Positions 26,654-35,318 of a stretch of DNA of 64,000 bases are shown here, one piece after another. This DNA is from Novosphingobium sp049354825 (GTDB taxonomy: Bacteria > Pseudomonadota > Alphaproteobacteria > Sphingomonadales > Sphingomonadaceae): contig NZ_CP186480.1 in assembly GCF_049354825.1 (NCBI RefSeq), positions 992,001 through 1,056,000 on the forward strand, written 5' to 3'. Below the pieces are notes generated by a model that was given only the letters and a program-made list of their open reading frames with translations, searched no databases and was not told the origin of the DNA. The position numbers and the translations under genes were made by a program. Numbering within the stretch: position 1 is the stretch's first letter; each line of letters opens with the position of its first letter.

Positions 26654-28267
26654 TCAGGCGGCTTTCGGAGCCGCCTGGCGTACGCCCTCGTCGACGTGAT
26701 CCTCGAACTGCGCGAAGTTGGCGACGAACAGGTCGACAAGCTTCTGCGCGGTGGCATCGTACTCGTCGCCGTTGGTCCAGGCCGCGCGCGGATCCAATAG
26801 CCCGGCGTCGACGCCGGGCACCGCGACCGGCACTTCGAAGCCGAAGTTGGGATCCTTGCGGAACTCGGCGTCGTTGAGGCTGCCATCGAGCGCGGCGTTG
26901 AGCAGCGCGCGCGTGGCCTTGATCGGCATTCGCTTGATGCCCGGATCGCTGGCCTTGCCGCCCGACCAGCCGGTGTTGACCAGCCAGCACTCAGCCCCGC
27001 CCTTGGCGATCCGTTCCTTCAGCAAGTTGCCGTAGACGCTGGGATGGCGCGGCATGAAGGCGGCACCAAAGCAGGTGCTGAAGGTTGCGGTAGGCTCGGT
27101 CACGCCGATCTCGGTGCCGGCGACCTTGGCGGTGTAGCCCGAGAGGAAGTGATACATGGCCTGGTCGGGGGTCAGCCGCGCGATCGGCGGCAGGACGCCG
27201 AAGGCATCGGCAGTCAGGAAGATGACGTTCGACGGCGGCGGGCCGAGGTTCTTCTCGCTGGTGTTGGGAATGAACTCGATCGGATAGGCGCCGCGAGTAT
27301 TCTCGGTTTTGCTGTCGTCGGTGAAGTCGAGTTCGCGCGTGGCCTCGTCCATCGTCACGTTCTCGAGGATCGTTCCGAACATCTTGGTCGTGGCGTAGAT
27401 CTCCGGCTCGCCCTCGGCCGAGAGGTTGATCATCTTGGCGTAGCAGCCGCCTTCGAAGTTGAAAATCGCGGTGTCCGACCAGCCATGTTCGTCGTCGCCG
27501 ATCAGGGTGCGGCTGGCGTCGGCCGACAGCGTCGTCTTGCCAGTGCCCGACAGGCCGAAGAAGATCGCGCTGGTTCCGTCGGCGCCGATGTTGGCGCTGC
27601 AATGCATCGGCATAACGCCCTGGGCGGGGAGCAGGAAGTTCAGCAGGCCGAACACGCCCTTCTTCATCTCGCCCGAATATTCGGTGTTGCCGATCAGGAT
27701 CAGCTTCTCGCTGAAGTTGACCGCGATGACCGTGTCCGACCGGCACCCGTGGCGGGCCGGGTCGGCCTTGAAGCTGGGCAGGTTGACGATCGTGTATTCG
27801 GGCGCGAACGCGGCCAGTTCTTCGGCCGTCGGGCGCACCAGCAGCGTGCGGATGAACAGGTTGTGCCAGGCCATCTGGGTGACGACACGCACGTTGACGC
27901 GGTATTCGGGTTGGCTGCCGCCGAACAGGTCGGCGACGTAAAGTTCGTCCTGATCGGCGAAGGCGGCGAGGAAGTCGGCCTTCAGGTTGTCCCAGTGTTC
28001 ACCCGACATCGGCTGGTTGACGGTGCCCCAGTTGATGCTGTCCTCGGTCACCGCGTCGCGCACGACGAACTTGTCCTTGACGCTGCGGCCGGTGAACTTT
28101 CCGGTGTCGACCAGCAGCGCGCCGTCCTTCGTCAGCCGCCCTTCGCCTTTGCGCAGCGCATCTTCCACCAGCGGCGCGGTGCCAAGATTGGCGTGGATCC
28201 GGGCCCGGGTCGCAATGCCCTGAACGGTAAGCGGCGTCGAAAGCGAAGCGGTCAAGTTCTTCTCCAT
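26654..28267 (-). CDS. pckA: Phosphoenolpyruvate carboxykinase (ATP)
   Basis: The 537-residue gluconeogenic enzyme that makes PEP from oxaloacetate and ATP. FFGLSGTGKTTLSADASRTLIGDDEHGWSD contains the kinase P-loop and metal sites, preceded by MPMHCSANIG and followed by EGGCYAKMINLS and RGAYPIEFIPN. The start at 28267 has GAGG upstream. It is divergent from chvI and faces the 277-bp regulatory gap. In other alphaproteobacteria pckA lies beside chvI-chvG and its expression depends on that system, so the same wiring is likely here. Confidence 0.97.
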   Translation of the reverse strand: MEKNLTASLSTPLTVQGIATRARIHANLGTAPLVEDALRKGEGRLTKDGALLVDTGKFTGRSVKDKFVVRDAVTEDSINWGTVNQPMSGEHWDNLKADFLAAFADQDELYVADLFGGSQPEYRVNVRVVTQMAWHNLFIRTLLVRPTAEELAAFAPEYTIVNLPSFKADPARHGCRSDTVIAVNFSEKLILIGNTEYSGEMKKGVFGLLNFLLPAQGVMPMHCSANIGADGTSAIFFGLSGTGKTTLSADASRTLIGDDEHGWSDTAIFNFEGGCYAKMINLSAEGEPEIYATTKMFGTILENVTMDEATRELDFTDDSKTENTRGAYPIEFIPNTSEKNLGPPPSNVIFLTADAFGVLPPIARLTPDQAMYHFLSGYTAKVAGTEIGVTEPTATFSTCFGAAFMPRHPSVYGNLLKERIAKGGAECWLVNTGWSGGKASDPGIKRMPIKATRALLNAALDGSLNDAEFRKDPNFGFEVPVAVPGVDAGLLDPRAAWTNGDEYDATAQKLVDLFVANFAQFEDHVDEGVRQAAPKAA

Positions 28268-28418
28268 GGCGTAGGGCCTCGTGCAGCGGCGGCGGGCCCG
28301 GTGGCAGGCGCTGAACGAAATCAATGAATTCGTATGCGTTTGCTTGAGGCGCGCATAAGCCACCGCCACCAAACCGTCAAACTCCAACTATCCACATGAT
28401 CTGAAACGGTTTTGTGCT

Positions 28419-28448
28419 TTGACACCGGTTACCGCGCCGTGCGCATTC
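28419..28448 (+). promoter_or_regulatory. Possible chvI promoter
   Basis: A perfect -35 box TTGACA (28419-28424) is followed at 18 bp by GCATTC (28443-28448), a weak -10. It lies in the pckA-chvI gap and would place transcription start about 28455. The rest of the 277-bp gap (28268-28544) holds the pckA leader and no gene that I can support. Strength is inferred from one good box only. Confidence 0.35.
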
Positions 28449-28544
28449 CGCGCGATGCCACGCGTTCGATTGCGCCGCCGCGCCCGCCGGGCTAACCGTC
28501 GCCGGCAGCGGCAACAGCGACATCACCAGGCAGGGCAGCAGGCA

Positions 28545-29285
28545 TTGGCCGATCCCGATCAAGCAGATCCACCGACGCCGCGCCGGCAGACGATCGCGCT
28601 GATCGACGACGATCGCAACATCCTGACCTCGGTCACGATCGCGCTGCAGGCCGAAGGTTTCGGCACCCGCGTCTACACCGACGGCGAAAGCGCGCTGAAG
28701 GCGCTGCTCGACAACCCGCCCGACCTGGCGATCTGCGACATCAAGATGCCGCGCATGGACGGCCTGGAAATGCTGCGCCGCCTGCGCGAGACGTCCGCCC
28801 TTCCCGTCATCATGCTGACCAGCAAGGACGAGGAAACCGACGAGGCGCTGGGCCTGGCGCTGGGCGCCGACGACTATATCGCCAAGCCGTTCAGCCAGCG
28901 CCTGCTGGTTGCCCGTATCCGTGCCATCCTGCGCCGGGCCGAGCCGCCCCGCGGCGAGGCGGGCGAGGACGCCCCGGCTCTTGCCCCGCTGCGGCGCGGA
29001 CGGCTGGAGATGGACCCGTCGCGCCACCAGGTGACATGGGATGGCCGCCCGGTGTCGCTGACCGTGACCGAATTCCTGATCCTCGAGGCGCTGGCCGCGC
29101 GTCCCGGCGTGATCCGCAGCCGCAATCAGCTTATGGACGCGGCTTACGACGACGACATCTTCGTCGACGACCGCACCATCGACAGCCACATCAAACGCCT
29201 GCGCCGCAAGTTCCGCGCCGTCGACGGCGAATTTGGCGCCATCGAGACGCTTTACGGCGCAGGCTATTCGTTCACCGATGGCTGA
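28545..29285 (+). CDS. chvI: ChvI-family OmpR-type response regulator
   Basis: A 246-residue regulator with an N-terminal receiver and C-terminal winged helix. TIALIDDDRNILTSVTIALQAEGF, CDIKMPRMDGLEMLRRLRE (phospho-acceptor near Asp65), MLTSKDEETDEALGLALGADDYIAKPFSQRLL and DDRTIDSHIKRLRRKFRAV are nearly diagnostic for ChvI/ExoR-pathway regulators. The start is unclear: I use TTG 28545, because residues encoded before it are Arg/Gln-rich and unlike homologues; an ATG at 28455 is the alternative. It overlaps chvG by 8 bp. It likely controls envelope and central carbon functions, including pckA opposite. Confidence 0.88.
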   Translation: MADPDQADPPTPRRQTIALIDDDRNILTSVTIALQAEGFGTRVYTDGESALKALLDNPPDLAICDIKMPRMDGLEMLRRLRETSALPVIMLTSKDEETDEALGLALGADDYIAKPFSQRLLVARIRAILRRAEPPRGEAGEDAPALAPLRRGRLEMDPSRHQVTWDGRPVSLTVTEFLILEALAARPGVIRSRNQLMDAAYDDDIFVDDRTIDSHIKRLRRKFRAVDGEFGAIETLYGAGYSFTDG

Positions 29286-30846
29286 GCGCCGCCTGCCGCC
29301 TTTCGCCGCACCGGACCGCCTGTTCTGGACCCGCGGAACGTCGCTCACCGCGCGCATCCTGGCGGTCAACGTCATCGCGCTGGGGCTGATGGCCGGAAGC
29401 CTGTTCTACCTCGATTCCTACCGCAAGGGGCTGCTTGCCGAACGCTACTCGCAAGCCCGTGGCGAGGCGGCGATTGTCGCCGATGCCCTGGCCGCGTCGC
29501 CGCCCGCGGCGCGAAGCGCCATCCTGACGCGCATCGGCACCGACCGGCAGGTCCGCCTGCGGGTCTATGACCCCGCCGGCGCGCTGGTGGCCGACAGCTT
29601 CGCGCTGGCCGGCCCGGCCTATCGGCTGACCGATCCAGCGCGCGAGCCAGTGCTTATGCGCGCCGCGCGCTGGCTCGACCGGGGGATGGATTTCGTCCTC
29701 GGCGGGGCGCCGGTTCCGCCATACGTCGAGCCGGCAGTGGACGATGCCGCCGACTGGCCCGAGCTGGTCGCCGCGCGACATGCCCGCCAGCCGCGCGCGA
29801 TCCACCGCTATGCGCCCGACCGCACGCCGGTGCTCAATGCCGCCGCGCCGGTCGGGGATGACGGCACGATGCTGCTGGCAACCCGCAATTCGCGCGACAT
29901 CACCCAGGCGGTGCGCGACGCGCGCCAGACCCTGGCCATCGTGATCGCGGTGACGCTGCTGATCTCGATCCAGCTGTCGCTGTTCCTGGCCCGCACGATC
30001 GTGCAGCCGCTGCGCCTGCTGGTACGCGCCGCGATCCGCGTGCGGCTGGGCCGCGACCGCCAGGTGGAGGTTCCCCGCCTGCCGGAACGTCGCGACGAGA
30101 TCGGGTTGCTCGCCCGCGCCTTGTCCGACATGACCGCGGCGCTGCGCCAGCGCACCGATGCGGTCGAGCGCTTTGCCGCCGACGTCGCGCACGAGATCAA
30201 GAACCCGCTAGCCTCGCTGCGCAGCGCGCTCGAGGCAATGGACAGGGTCACCGACCCGGCGCTGCGTGACCGCTTGACCACGGTGGCGGCGCACGACGTG
30301 CGCCGCATCGACCGACTGGTGACAGAGATCGCCGAGGCCAGCCGTATCGATGCCGAGTTGAGCCGCACCCAGTTCGTCCCGATCGACCTTCTGCGCATGG
30401 CGGAAGGCCTGGTTTCCGGGCGCGCGGCGCGCGGCGACAATGCGCCTGCGCGCGTCACGGTGTCCGCTGCGGGACACGGCCCGTTTCGCGTCGCCGGCGA
30501 TCCGCCCCGGCTAGAACGCGTGCTGCACAACCTGCTCGACAACGCAGTCTCGTTCTCGCCGCCGGGCGGAACCGTGGCGCTCGAGCTGTCGCGCGAGGAC
30601 GGCCGGGTCGCGCTGGCAGTGAGCGACGACGGCCCGGGTATTCCCGCCGAAGCGCGCGAAAAGGTATTCGAGCGGTTCCATTCGCTACGGCCCGAGGACG
30701 AGGATTTCGGCAGCCACTCCGGTCTCGGTCTCGCCATCGCGCGCACGATCGCCGATGCCCACGACGGCCGCCTGCTTGCGGCCGAGCGCGAGGATGGGCT
30801 GCCCGGCGCGTGCCTGGTGCTCGAACTGCCGGCAGCCGACGAGTGA
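29278..30846 (+). CDS. chvG: ChvG-family sensor histidine kinase
   Basis: A 522-residue kinase, partner of ChvI. A first membrane helix (ARILAVNVIALGLMAGSLFY) and a second (TLAIVIAVTLLISIQLSLFLA) enclose a roughly 190-residue periplasmic domain; then HAMP, HisKA with AADVAHEIKNPLASLRSALEA, and HATPase with NLLDNAVSFSPPGG, DDGPGIP and SGLGLAIARTI. The start at 29278 overlaps the chvI stop (ATGGCTGA). The stop overlaps hprK (GTGA). In relatives the periplasmic domain senses low pH or envelope state through an ExoR-like repressor; none is encoded here. Confidence 0.95.
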   Translation: MAERRLPPFAAPDRLFWTRGTSLTARILAVNVIALGLMAGSLFYLDSYRKGLLAERYSQARGEAAIVADALAASPPAARSAILTRIGTDRQVRLRVYDPAGALVADSFALAGPAYRLTDPAREPVLMRAARWLDRGMDFVLGGAPVPPYVEPAVDDAADWPELVAARHARQPRAIHRYAPDRTPVLNAAAPVGDDGTMLLATRNSRDITQAVRDARQTLAIVIAVTLLISIQLSLFLARTIVQPLRLLVRAAIRVRLGRDRQVEVPRLPERRDEIGLLARALSDMTAALRQRTDAVERFAADVAHEIKNPLASLRSALEAMDRVTDPALRDRLTTVAAHDVRRIDRLVTEIAEASRIDAELSRTQFVPIDLLRMAEGLVSGRAARGDNAPARVTVSAAGHGPFRVAGDPPRLERVLHNLLDNAVSFSPPGGTVALELSREDGRVALAVSDDGPGIPAEAREKVFERFHSLRPEDEDFGSHSGLGLAIARTIADAHDGRLLAAEREDGLPGACLVLELPAADE

Positions 30847-31259
30847 TCGTCCATCGCGCCACCGCAGTCGCGCTGAACGGGCGCGCCGTCCTGATCGAAG
30901 GGCCGCCCGCAAGCGGCAAGTCGAGCCTTGCGTTGGCACTTATGGACCGCGGCGCGGCGCTGATCGGCGACGACGCGGTAGGCTTGGCCCGGCAAGCCGG
31001 CCGCCTGCTCGCCTCGCCGCCACCCAACGTCGCCGGGCTGATCGAGGTTCGCAATGTGGGCTTGTTGACGCGTCCGACCGTGGCGGACGTGCCGGTAGCG
31101 CTGGTGCTCCGGCTCGACGAGGACGCGCCGCGTTTTGTCGAGACGGCCGGGCGCGTCGTCATTGCCGGCGTATTCGTGCCCGTCATCCCCCTGTATCCCG
31201 GCGCTGCCGTGCTGGCGCTGCGGGCCGAGGCGGCCTTGGCGCTCCACGGCCTTTCCTGA
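30843..31259 (+). CDS. hprK: HPr kinase/phosphorylase, short alphaproteobacterial type
   Basis: A 138-residue kinase domain lacking the N-terminal half found in Firmicutes HprK, as is usual in alphaproteobacteria. Walker A is IEGPPASGKSSLALALMDRG (residues about 18-37), then ALIGDDAV and VAGLIEVRNVGLLTRP, the HprK family signature region. It phosphorylates HPr on a serine. It starts at GTG 30843 overlapping the chvG stop. Two genes later come EIIA and HPr, so the operon places the sensor kinase and PTS regulation together. It shares direction and spacing with rapZ 50 bp downstream. Confidence 0.93.
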   Translation: MIVHRATAVALNGRAVLIEGPPASGKSSLALALMDRGAALIGDDAVGLARQAGRLLASPPPNVAGLIEVRNVGLLTRPTVADVPVALVLRLDEDAPRFVETAGRVVIAGVFVPVIPLYPGAAVLALRAEAALALHGLS

Positions 31260-31309
31260 GCGTCCGCTTCGGTGGACAAGCGCGGCCGGCAGGAGCACAA
31301 CCGCGGGCG

Positions 31310-32230
31310 ATGTCCGATCACCCGCCCCAAGACGAAGCCGACGGGCGCCAGCGGCTGCTGCTGGTCACCGGTCTTGCCGGTGCCGGGCGAACGACCGCGC
31401 TCCACACGCTGGAGGACAGTGGCTGGGAAACCATCGACAATCTGCCGATCCGCTTCCTTGACCGGCTGATCGGCCAGACCCTGCCCGGCGATCCTGGCGC
31501 GCCGCTGGCGATCGGTTTCGATTCGCGCACCCGCGATTTCAGCCCGCGCCGGCTGGTCGCCAAGATCGCCGCCTTGTCCCAGCGTGACGACATCGCGATC
31601 GAAACGCTGTTTCTCGATTGTTCGAACGAGGAACTGGAACGCCGTTACAACGAAACGCGCCGTCGCCACCCGCAGCCCGGGATGCCCGCCGCGGATGGCA
31701 TCGCCGCCGAGCGCGAGCTGCTCGACCCGGTGCGCCGCGTGGCCGACACGGTGATCGTCACCACCACCTTCACCAGCAACGACCTGCAGCAGGCCGTGCG
31801 CGAACGGTATCCGATCGGCCCGGTGCCGCAGATGACCGTAAGCGTCACCAGTTTCGGCTTTGCGCGCGGTATGCCGCCAGTTGCCGACCTGGTGTTCGAT
31901 ATGCGCTTTCTCGATAATCCGCACTGGGTCGAAGGCCTGCGCGAACAGACCGGACGCGACCGCCCGGTGGCCGATCACGTGCGCGCCGATCCGGCCTTCG
32001 CGGGCGCATTCGTGCGCATTCGCGATCTGCTGCTGTTCCTGCTGCCGCGCTATGCCGCGCAGGGAAAGCCGTACGTCAACGTCGCTTTCGGCTGCACCGG
32101 CGGGCGCCACCGCTCGGTCTTCATGGCCGAGGAGATCGCCAAGGCCTTGCGGACGGCGGGTTTCGCGCCCACATTGCTGCACCGCAACCTGGACCGTCAA
32201 GGCAGCGAGGCCGCGGTAGGCGCGCGGTGA
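31310..32230 (+). CDS. rapZ: RapZ family RNase adapter / nucleotide-binding protein
   Basis: A 306-residue P-loop protein. VTGLAGAGRTTALHTLEDSGWETIDNLP is the RapZ N-terminal motif, and the C-terminal half has VSVTSFGFARGMPPVADLVFDMRFLDNPHWVEGLREQTG and VAFGCTGGRHRSVFMAEEIA. In E. coli RapZ directs RNase E to GlmZ RNA; in alphaproteobacteria its partner is unknown. The usual GK[ST] of the P-loop is GRT (Arg27, codon 31388-31390). Positioned between hprK and EIIA in the nitrogen-PTS cluster, a common location (YvcJ/YhbJ). The ATG at 31310 has AGGAG about 14 bases upstream. Confidence 0.92.
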   Translation: MSDHPPQDEADGRQRLLLVTGLAGAGRTTALHTLEDSGWETIDNLPIRFLDRLIGQTLPGDPGAPLAIGFDSRTRDFSPRRLVAKIAALSQRDDIAIETLFLDCSNEELERRYNETRRRHPQPGMPAADGIAAERELLDPVRRVADTVIVTTTFTSNDLQQAVRERYPIGPVPQMTVSVTSFGFARGMPPVADLVFDMRFLDNPHWVEGLREQTGRDRPVADHVRADPAFAGAFVRIRDLLLFLLPRYAAQGKPYVNVAFGCTGGRHRSVFMAEEIAKALRTAGFAPTLLHRNLDRQGSEAAVGAR

Positions 32231-32300
32231 GTTGCCAGCGGCCCGGCGCGCGGCTATCGCGCCCGTTTCGCGGCTGCACACTTCGGAGCGCATTGCCCCA

Positions 32301-32705
32301 ATGATCGGTATCATCCTGGTCACACATGGCCGACTCGCCGAGGAATTCGTCCTGGCGATGGAGCATGTCGTCGGCCGTCAGGAGGCCGTTCGCGCGGTCT
32401 GCATCGGCCCCAACGATGACATGGAGGCCCGCCGCCACGAGATCGCGCGCGCGATTGCCGACGTGAACGACGGCGCGGGCGTGATCGTCCTGACCGACCT
32501 GTTCGGCGGCACCCCTTCCAACCTCGCCATCTCGCTGATGAAGCCGGGAACGGTCGAGGTCATCGCCGGCATCAACCTGCCCATGCTGATCCGCCTCGCC
32601 AAGGCGCGCAGCTGCATGGCGCTGACCGACGCAACGTCGGCAGCGCGCGAGGCCGGCCGCAATTACATCACTGTCGCCTCCGAATTCCTCGGACAATGTG
32701 CTTGA
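32301..32705 (+). CDS. PTS sugar/EIIA-mannose-family protein
   Basis: A 134-residue mannose-class EIIA domain. MIGIILVTHGRLAEEF gives the phosphorylatable His9, and LTDLFGGTPSNLAISLMKPGTVEVIAGINLPMLIRL is the conserved core. In alphaproteobacteria this protein (ManX/EIIA-Man) sits in a regulatory PTS with HPr and HprK and no sugar permease. The ATG at 32301 is preceded by GGAGCG about 13-18 bases upstream. Followed 10 bp later by ptsH. No EI (ptsP) lies in the window, so the phosphate donor is elsewhere. Confidence 0.93.
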   Translation: MIGIILVTHGRLAEEFVLAMEHVVGRQEAVRAVCIGPNDDMEARRHEIARAIADVNDGAGVIVLTDLFGGTPSNLAISLMKPGTVEVIAGINLPMLIRLAKARSCMALTDATSAAREAGRNYITVASEFLGQCA

Positions 32706-32715
32706 GGGGCGCCTG

Positions 32716-32988
32716 ATGGCCGAAGATATCGTGACCATCGTCAACCAGCGCGGCCTTCACGCCCGCGCCAGTGCCAAGTTCGTCAACACGGTGGCGCAGC
32801 TGCCCGAAGGGGTTGACGTCACGGTTATCAAGGACGGTACCGAGGCTGCCGGCGGTTCGATCCTGGGCCTGATGATGCTTGGCGCCGCCAAGGGCGATAC
32901 CATCGCCATCCGCGTCGACGGCGAGAACTGCGAGCCGGTGCTCGCGCAGCTCGTCGGGCTCGTGAAGGACGGTTTCGGCGAGGACTGA
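32716..32988 (+). CDS. ptsH: HPr-family phosphocarrier protein
   Basis: A 90-residue phosphocarrier. NQRGLHARASAKFV gives the active His15, phosphorylated by EI, and AAGGSILGLMML at residues 44-55 carries Ser48 in the position of the HprK target serine. The start at 32716 has GAGGGG upstream; a GTG at 32698 would add six residues. It ends 1 bp before the RNA methyltransferase gene. With HprK and EIIA it forms a complete regulatory branch that usually responds to nitrogen or carbon status in alphaproteobacteria. Confidence 0.96.
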   Translation: MAEDIVTIVNQRGLHARASAKFVNTVAQLPEGVDVTVIKDGTEAAGGSILGLMMLGAAKGDTIAIRVDGENCEPVLAQLVGLVKDGFGED

Positions 32989-32989
32989 C

Positions 32990-33790
32990 ATGTCTCGCCG
33001 CACGATCACCGGTTTCTCGAACCCCACCGTCAAGGCGCTGCGGGCGCTGCGCGAAAAGAAGCTGCGCAAGCGCGAGGGCCGATTCCTTGCCGAGGGGCTG
33101 CGCCTGCTGACCGATGCGCGCGAGTGCGGGCGGTTGCCCGAGTTGCTGGTGATGGCCGCCGGGCGCGAAGCGCACCCGCTGCTCGAAGCGATCGAGGCGG
33201 ACGTGCTGGCCGCCGGCGGCGACGTGATCGAGACCGACGACGCGATCCTCGCCAAGATCACAGGAAAGGACAACCCGCAGGCGGTGGCCGGCGTCTTTGC
33301 CGAGTTCGACACCTCGCTCGACGCGCTGGACCGCTGTTCCGCCCCGCTGTTCCTGGCCGCGCAGGCGCTGCGCGATCCCGGCAATCTCGGCACGATGCTG
33401 CGCACCGCCGACGCGGTCGGCGCCGGCGGGCTGGTGCTGATCGACGACTGCGCCGACCCCTTCAGCGTCGAGGCAGTGCGGGCCAGCATGGGCGCCATCT
33501 TCACGGTTCCCCTGGCCCAGGCGCGCTGGGACGAATTCCTGCCGTGGCTGCGCGGCGGCAGCGGGCAGCTGGTCGCCGCGTCGCTGCGCGATGCGGTGCC
33601 CTATCGCGGCGCGGAATATGCGGCGCCGTGCTTCATAATGGTCGGCAACGAATCGCGCGGATTGCCCGAGGACTACGAAGCCGCTTGCGACTTGCGCGTG
33701 ACGATGCCGATGCGCGGCCGCGCCGACAGCCTGAATGCCGCAGTGGCCGGCGCGGTGCTGGCTTACGAGGTGCTGGCCGCGCTCGGCTGA
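32990..33790 (+). CDS. TrmH/SpoU family RNA 2'-O-methyltransferase
   Basis: A 266-residue SPOUT methyltransferase. The N-terminal substrate-binding part is FSNPTVKALRALREKKLRKREGRFLAEGLRLL; the knotted catalytic domain includes ALRDPGNLGTMLRTADAVGAGGLVLID, FSVEAVRASMGAIFTVPL and IMVGNESRGLPEDYE...ADSLNAAVAGAVLAYE. Substrate (tRNA or 23S rRNA) cannot be told. It follows ptsH with a one-base gap, and its stop sits one base from the convergent rmuC stop. Membership of the PTS operon is probably incidental. Confidence 0.9.
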   Translation: MSRRTITGFSNPTVKALRALREKKLRKREGRFLAEGLRLLTDARECGRLPELLVMAAGREAHPLLEAIEADVLAAGGDVIETDDAILAKITGKDNPQAVAGVFAEFDTSLDALDRCSAPLFLAAQALRDPGNLGTMLRTADAVGAGGLVLIDDCADPFSVEAVRASMGAIFTVPLAQARWDEFLPWLRGGSGQLVAASLRDAVPYRGAEYAAPCFIMVGNESRGLPEDYEAACDLRVTMPMRGRADSLNAAVAGAVLAYEVLAALG

Positions 33791-33791
33791 G

Positions 33792-35213
33792 CTACTCGGC
33801 CGCCTCGACCTTGCCGGCATCGTTGGCGATCAGCGGCTCCGCGCCCTCGCCGTAGCGCGGCAGGGTTTCGACCAGCGGGATCTCCTCGATTTCTCTCTTG
33901 CCGATGGCGATGCCCTTGTCGCGCAGGCGGCGGCCCGAGGACAGCACGTTGCGTTCGAAGCTGCCGACGAAGTCGTTGTACTTGCGCATCGCTCGGTCGA
34001 GCCCGGCGCCCACGCCCTTCAAGTGCTCGCCAGCAGTGGCCATCCGGTCGTAGATCTCGGCACCAAGCCGGCCGATTTCCGCCGCCTCGCGCGCCAGCTT
34101 GTCCTGCGTCCACACCATCGCCACCGTGCGCGCGATCGCCACCAGGTTGGTCGGGCTGGCCAACAGGACCTTGTTGCGAAAGGCAAAGTCCCAGAGCTCC
34201 GGATCGTGTTCGAGCGCGGCAGCGACGAAATGTTCGCCCGGCACGAACATTACAACATAATCGGGCGCGTCCTCGAACTGGTCCTGGTACGCCTTCGTGC
34301 CCAGCGTCTGGACATGGCCGCGCATCGCCCGCGCGTGCATGTCGAGGTGACGCTTGCGCGTCTCATCGTCGTTGGCCTCGAACGCGGCCTGGTAGGCGTT
34401 CAGCGAGACCTTGGCGTCGATCACCAGCTTCTTCTGGCCGGGAACGTGGACGATCGCGTCGGGGCGGAGGCGACCCTCGTCGGTTTCCAGCGAATGCTCG
34501 AGGTTGAAATCGGTATGCTCGGAAAGGCCGCACTGCTCGAGCACGTTCTGCAGCGCGCGTTCGCCCCAGCGGCCGCGCGCCTTGGGCGCGTTGGTCAGCG
34601 AATTGCCGAGCCGCTGCGCCTCGCGGCGGACGTCCTCCTGGCCCTGGCGCATCTGCTCGATCACGCCCGACAGCTGCCCGAACGCATCGACCCGCTGCTT
34701 TTCGAGCGCCGCGACCTGCTCCTCGTACGTCTTGAGCCGCTGATCGACCGGCGCGAGCAGCGTCTTCAGACGCTCGGCACTGGCCTTTTCCGATTCGTCG
34801 AACCGTTGGCCGGCGCGGGCCAGGAAGGCCTCCTGCGCTTCCTTCAGCGCCTTGTTGCCGACGTTTTCGAACTCCTTGCGCAGCGCTTCCTGAGCTTCAA
34901 CCAGCAGGCGCTTCTGCTCGTCGAAATTGGCAGTCTTTTCGCGCAGTGTCGCAAGCTCGCCGGCCGTGACACCGTGCTCGCGCCGCAGGTCGACGAGGTC
35001 GCGCTCAAGCGCGTCGGCGCGACTGGCGCGTTCGCTGGCGCCGGCCAGATCGGCAATGGCGGCCTTGAACTTGTCGTCGAGGAGGCGCGCCTCGGCATCG
35101 CGTTCGGCATGGCGGGCGCGCCAGTCAGCCGCCGGCTTGCCGCCCAGCACCCATCCCACAGCTACGCCAACCAGCAGCGCGGCGATCACGCCGACGATAA
35201 CGATCATGTCCAT
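33792..35213 (-). CDS. rmuC: DNA recombination protein RmuC homolog
   Basis: A 473-residue protein with an N-terminal membrane helix (MDMIVIVGVIAALLVGVAVGWVLG), a long coiled-coil region (residues about 30-220, rich in Glu, Arg, Leu, Lys) and the RmuC core KARGRWGERALQNVLEQCGLSEHTDFNLE, FVPGEHFVAAALEHDPELWDFAFRNKVLLASPTNLVAIARTVAMVW. RmuC limits recombination between inverted repeats; its nuclease-like fold is predicted only. Start at 35213 or, less likely, 35249. A 105-bp gap separates it from the divergent copper-protein gene. Confidence 0.92.
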   Translation of the reverse strand: MDMIVIVGVIAALLVGVAVGWVLGGKPAADWRARHAERDAEARLLDDKFKAAIADLAGASERASRADALERDLVDLRREHGVTAGELATLREKTANFDEQKRLLVEAQEALRKEFENVGNKALKEAQEAFLARAGQRFDESEKASAERLKTLLAPVDQRLKTYEEQVAALEKQRVDAFGQLSGVIEQMRQGQEDVRREAQRLGNSLTNAPKARGRWGERALQNVLEQCGLSEHTDFNLEHSLETDEGRLRPDAIVHVPGQKKLVIDAKVSLNAYQAAFEANDDETRKRHLDMHARAMRGHVQTLGTKAYQDQFEDAPDYVVMFVPGEHFVAAALEHDPELWDFAFRNKVLLASPTNLVAIARTVAMVWTQDKLAREAAEIGRLGAEIYDRMATAGEHLKGVGAGLDRAMRKYNDFVGSFERNVLSSGRRLRDKGIAIGKREIEEIPLVETLPRYGEGAEPLIANDAGKVEAAE

Positions 35214-35318
35214 CGCGGGAACATAGAACGAACACGCCGCCTTCGCCAAGCCGGTTCTGCGCCGAATGCGGAACTTATCACCGCCCCGCGCCCTTCCCTA
35301 GGCAAAGGAGAACGCGCC

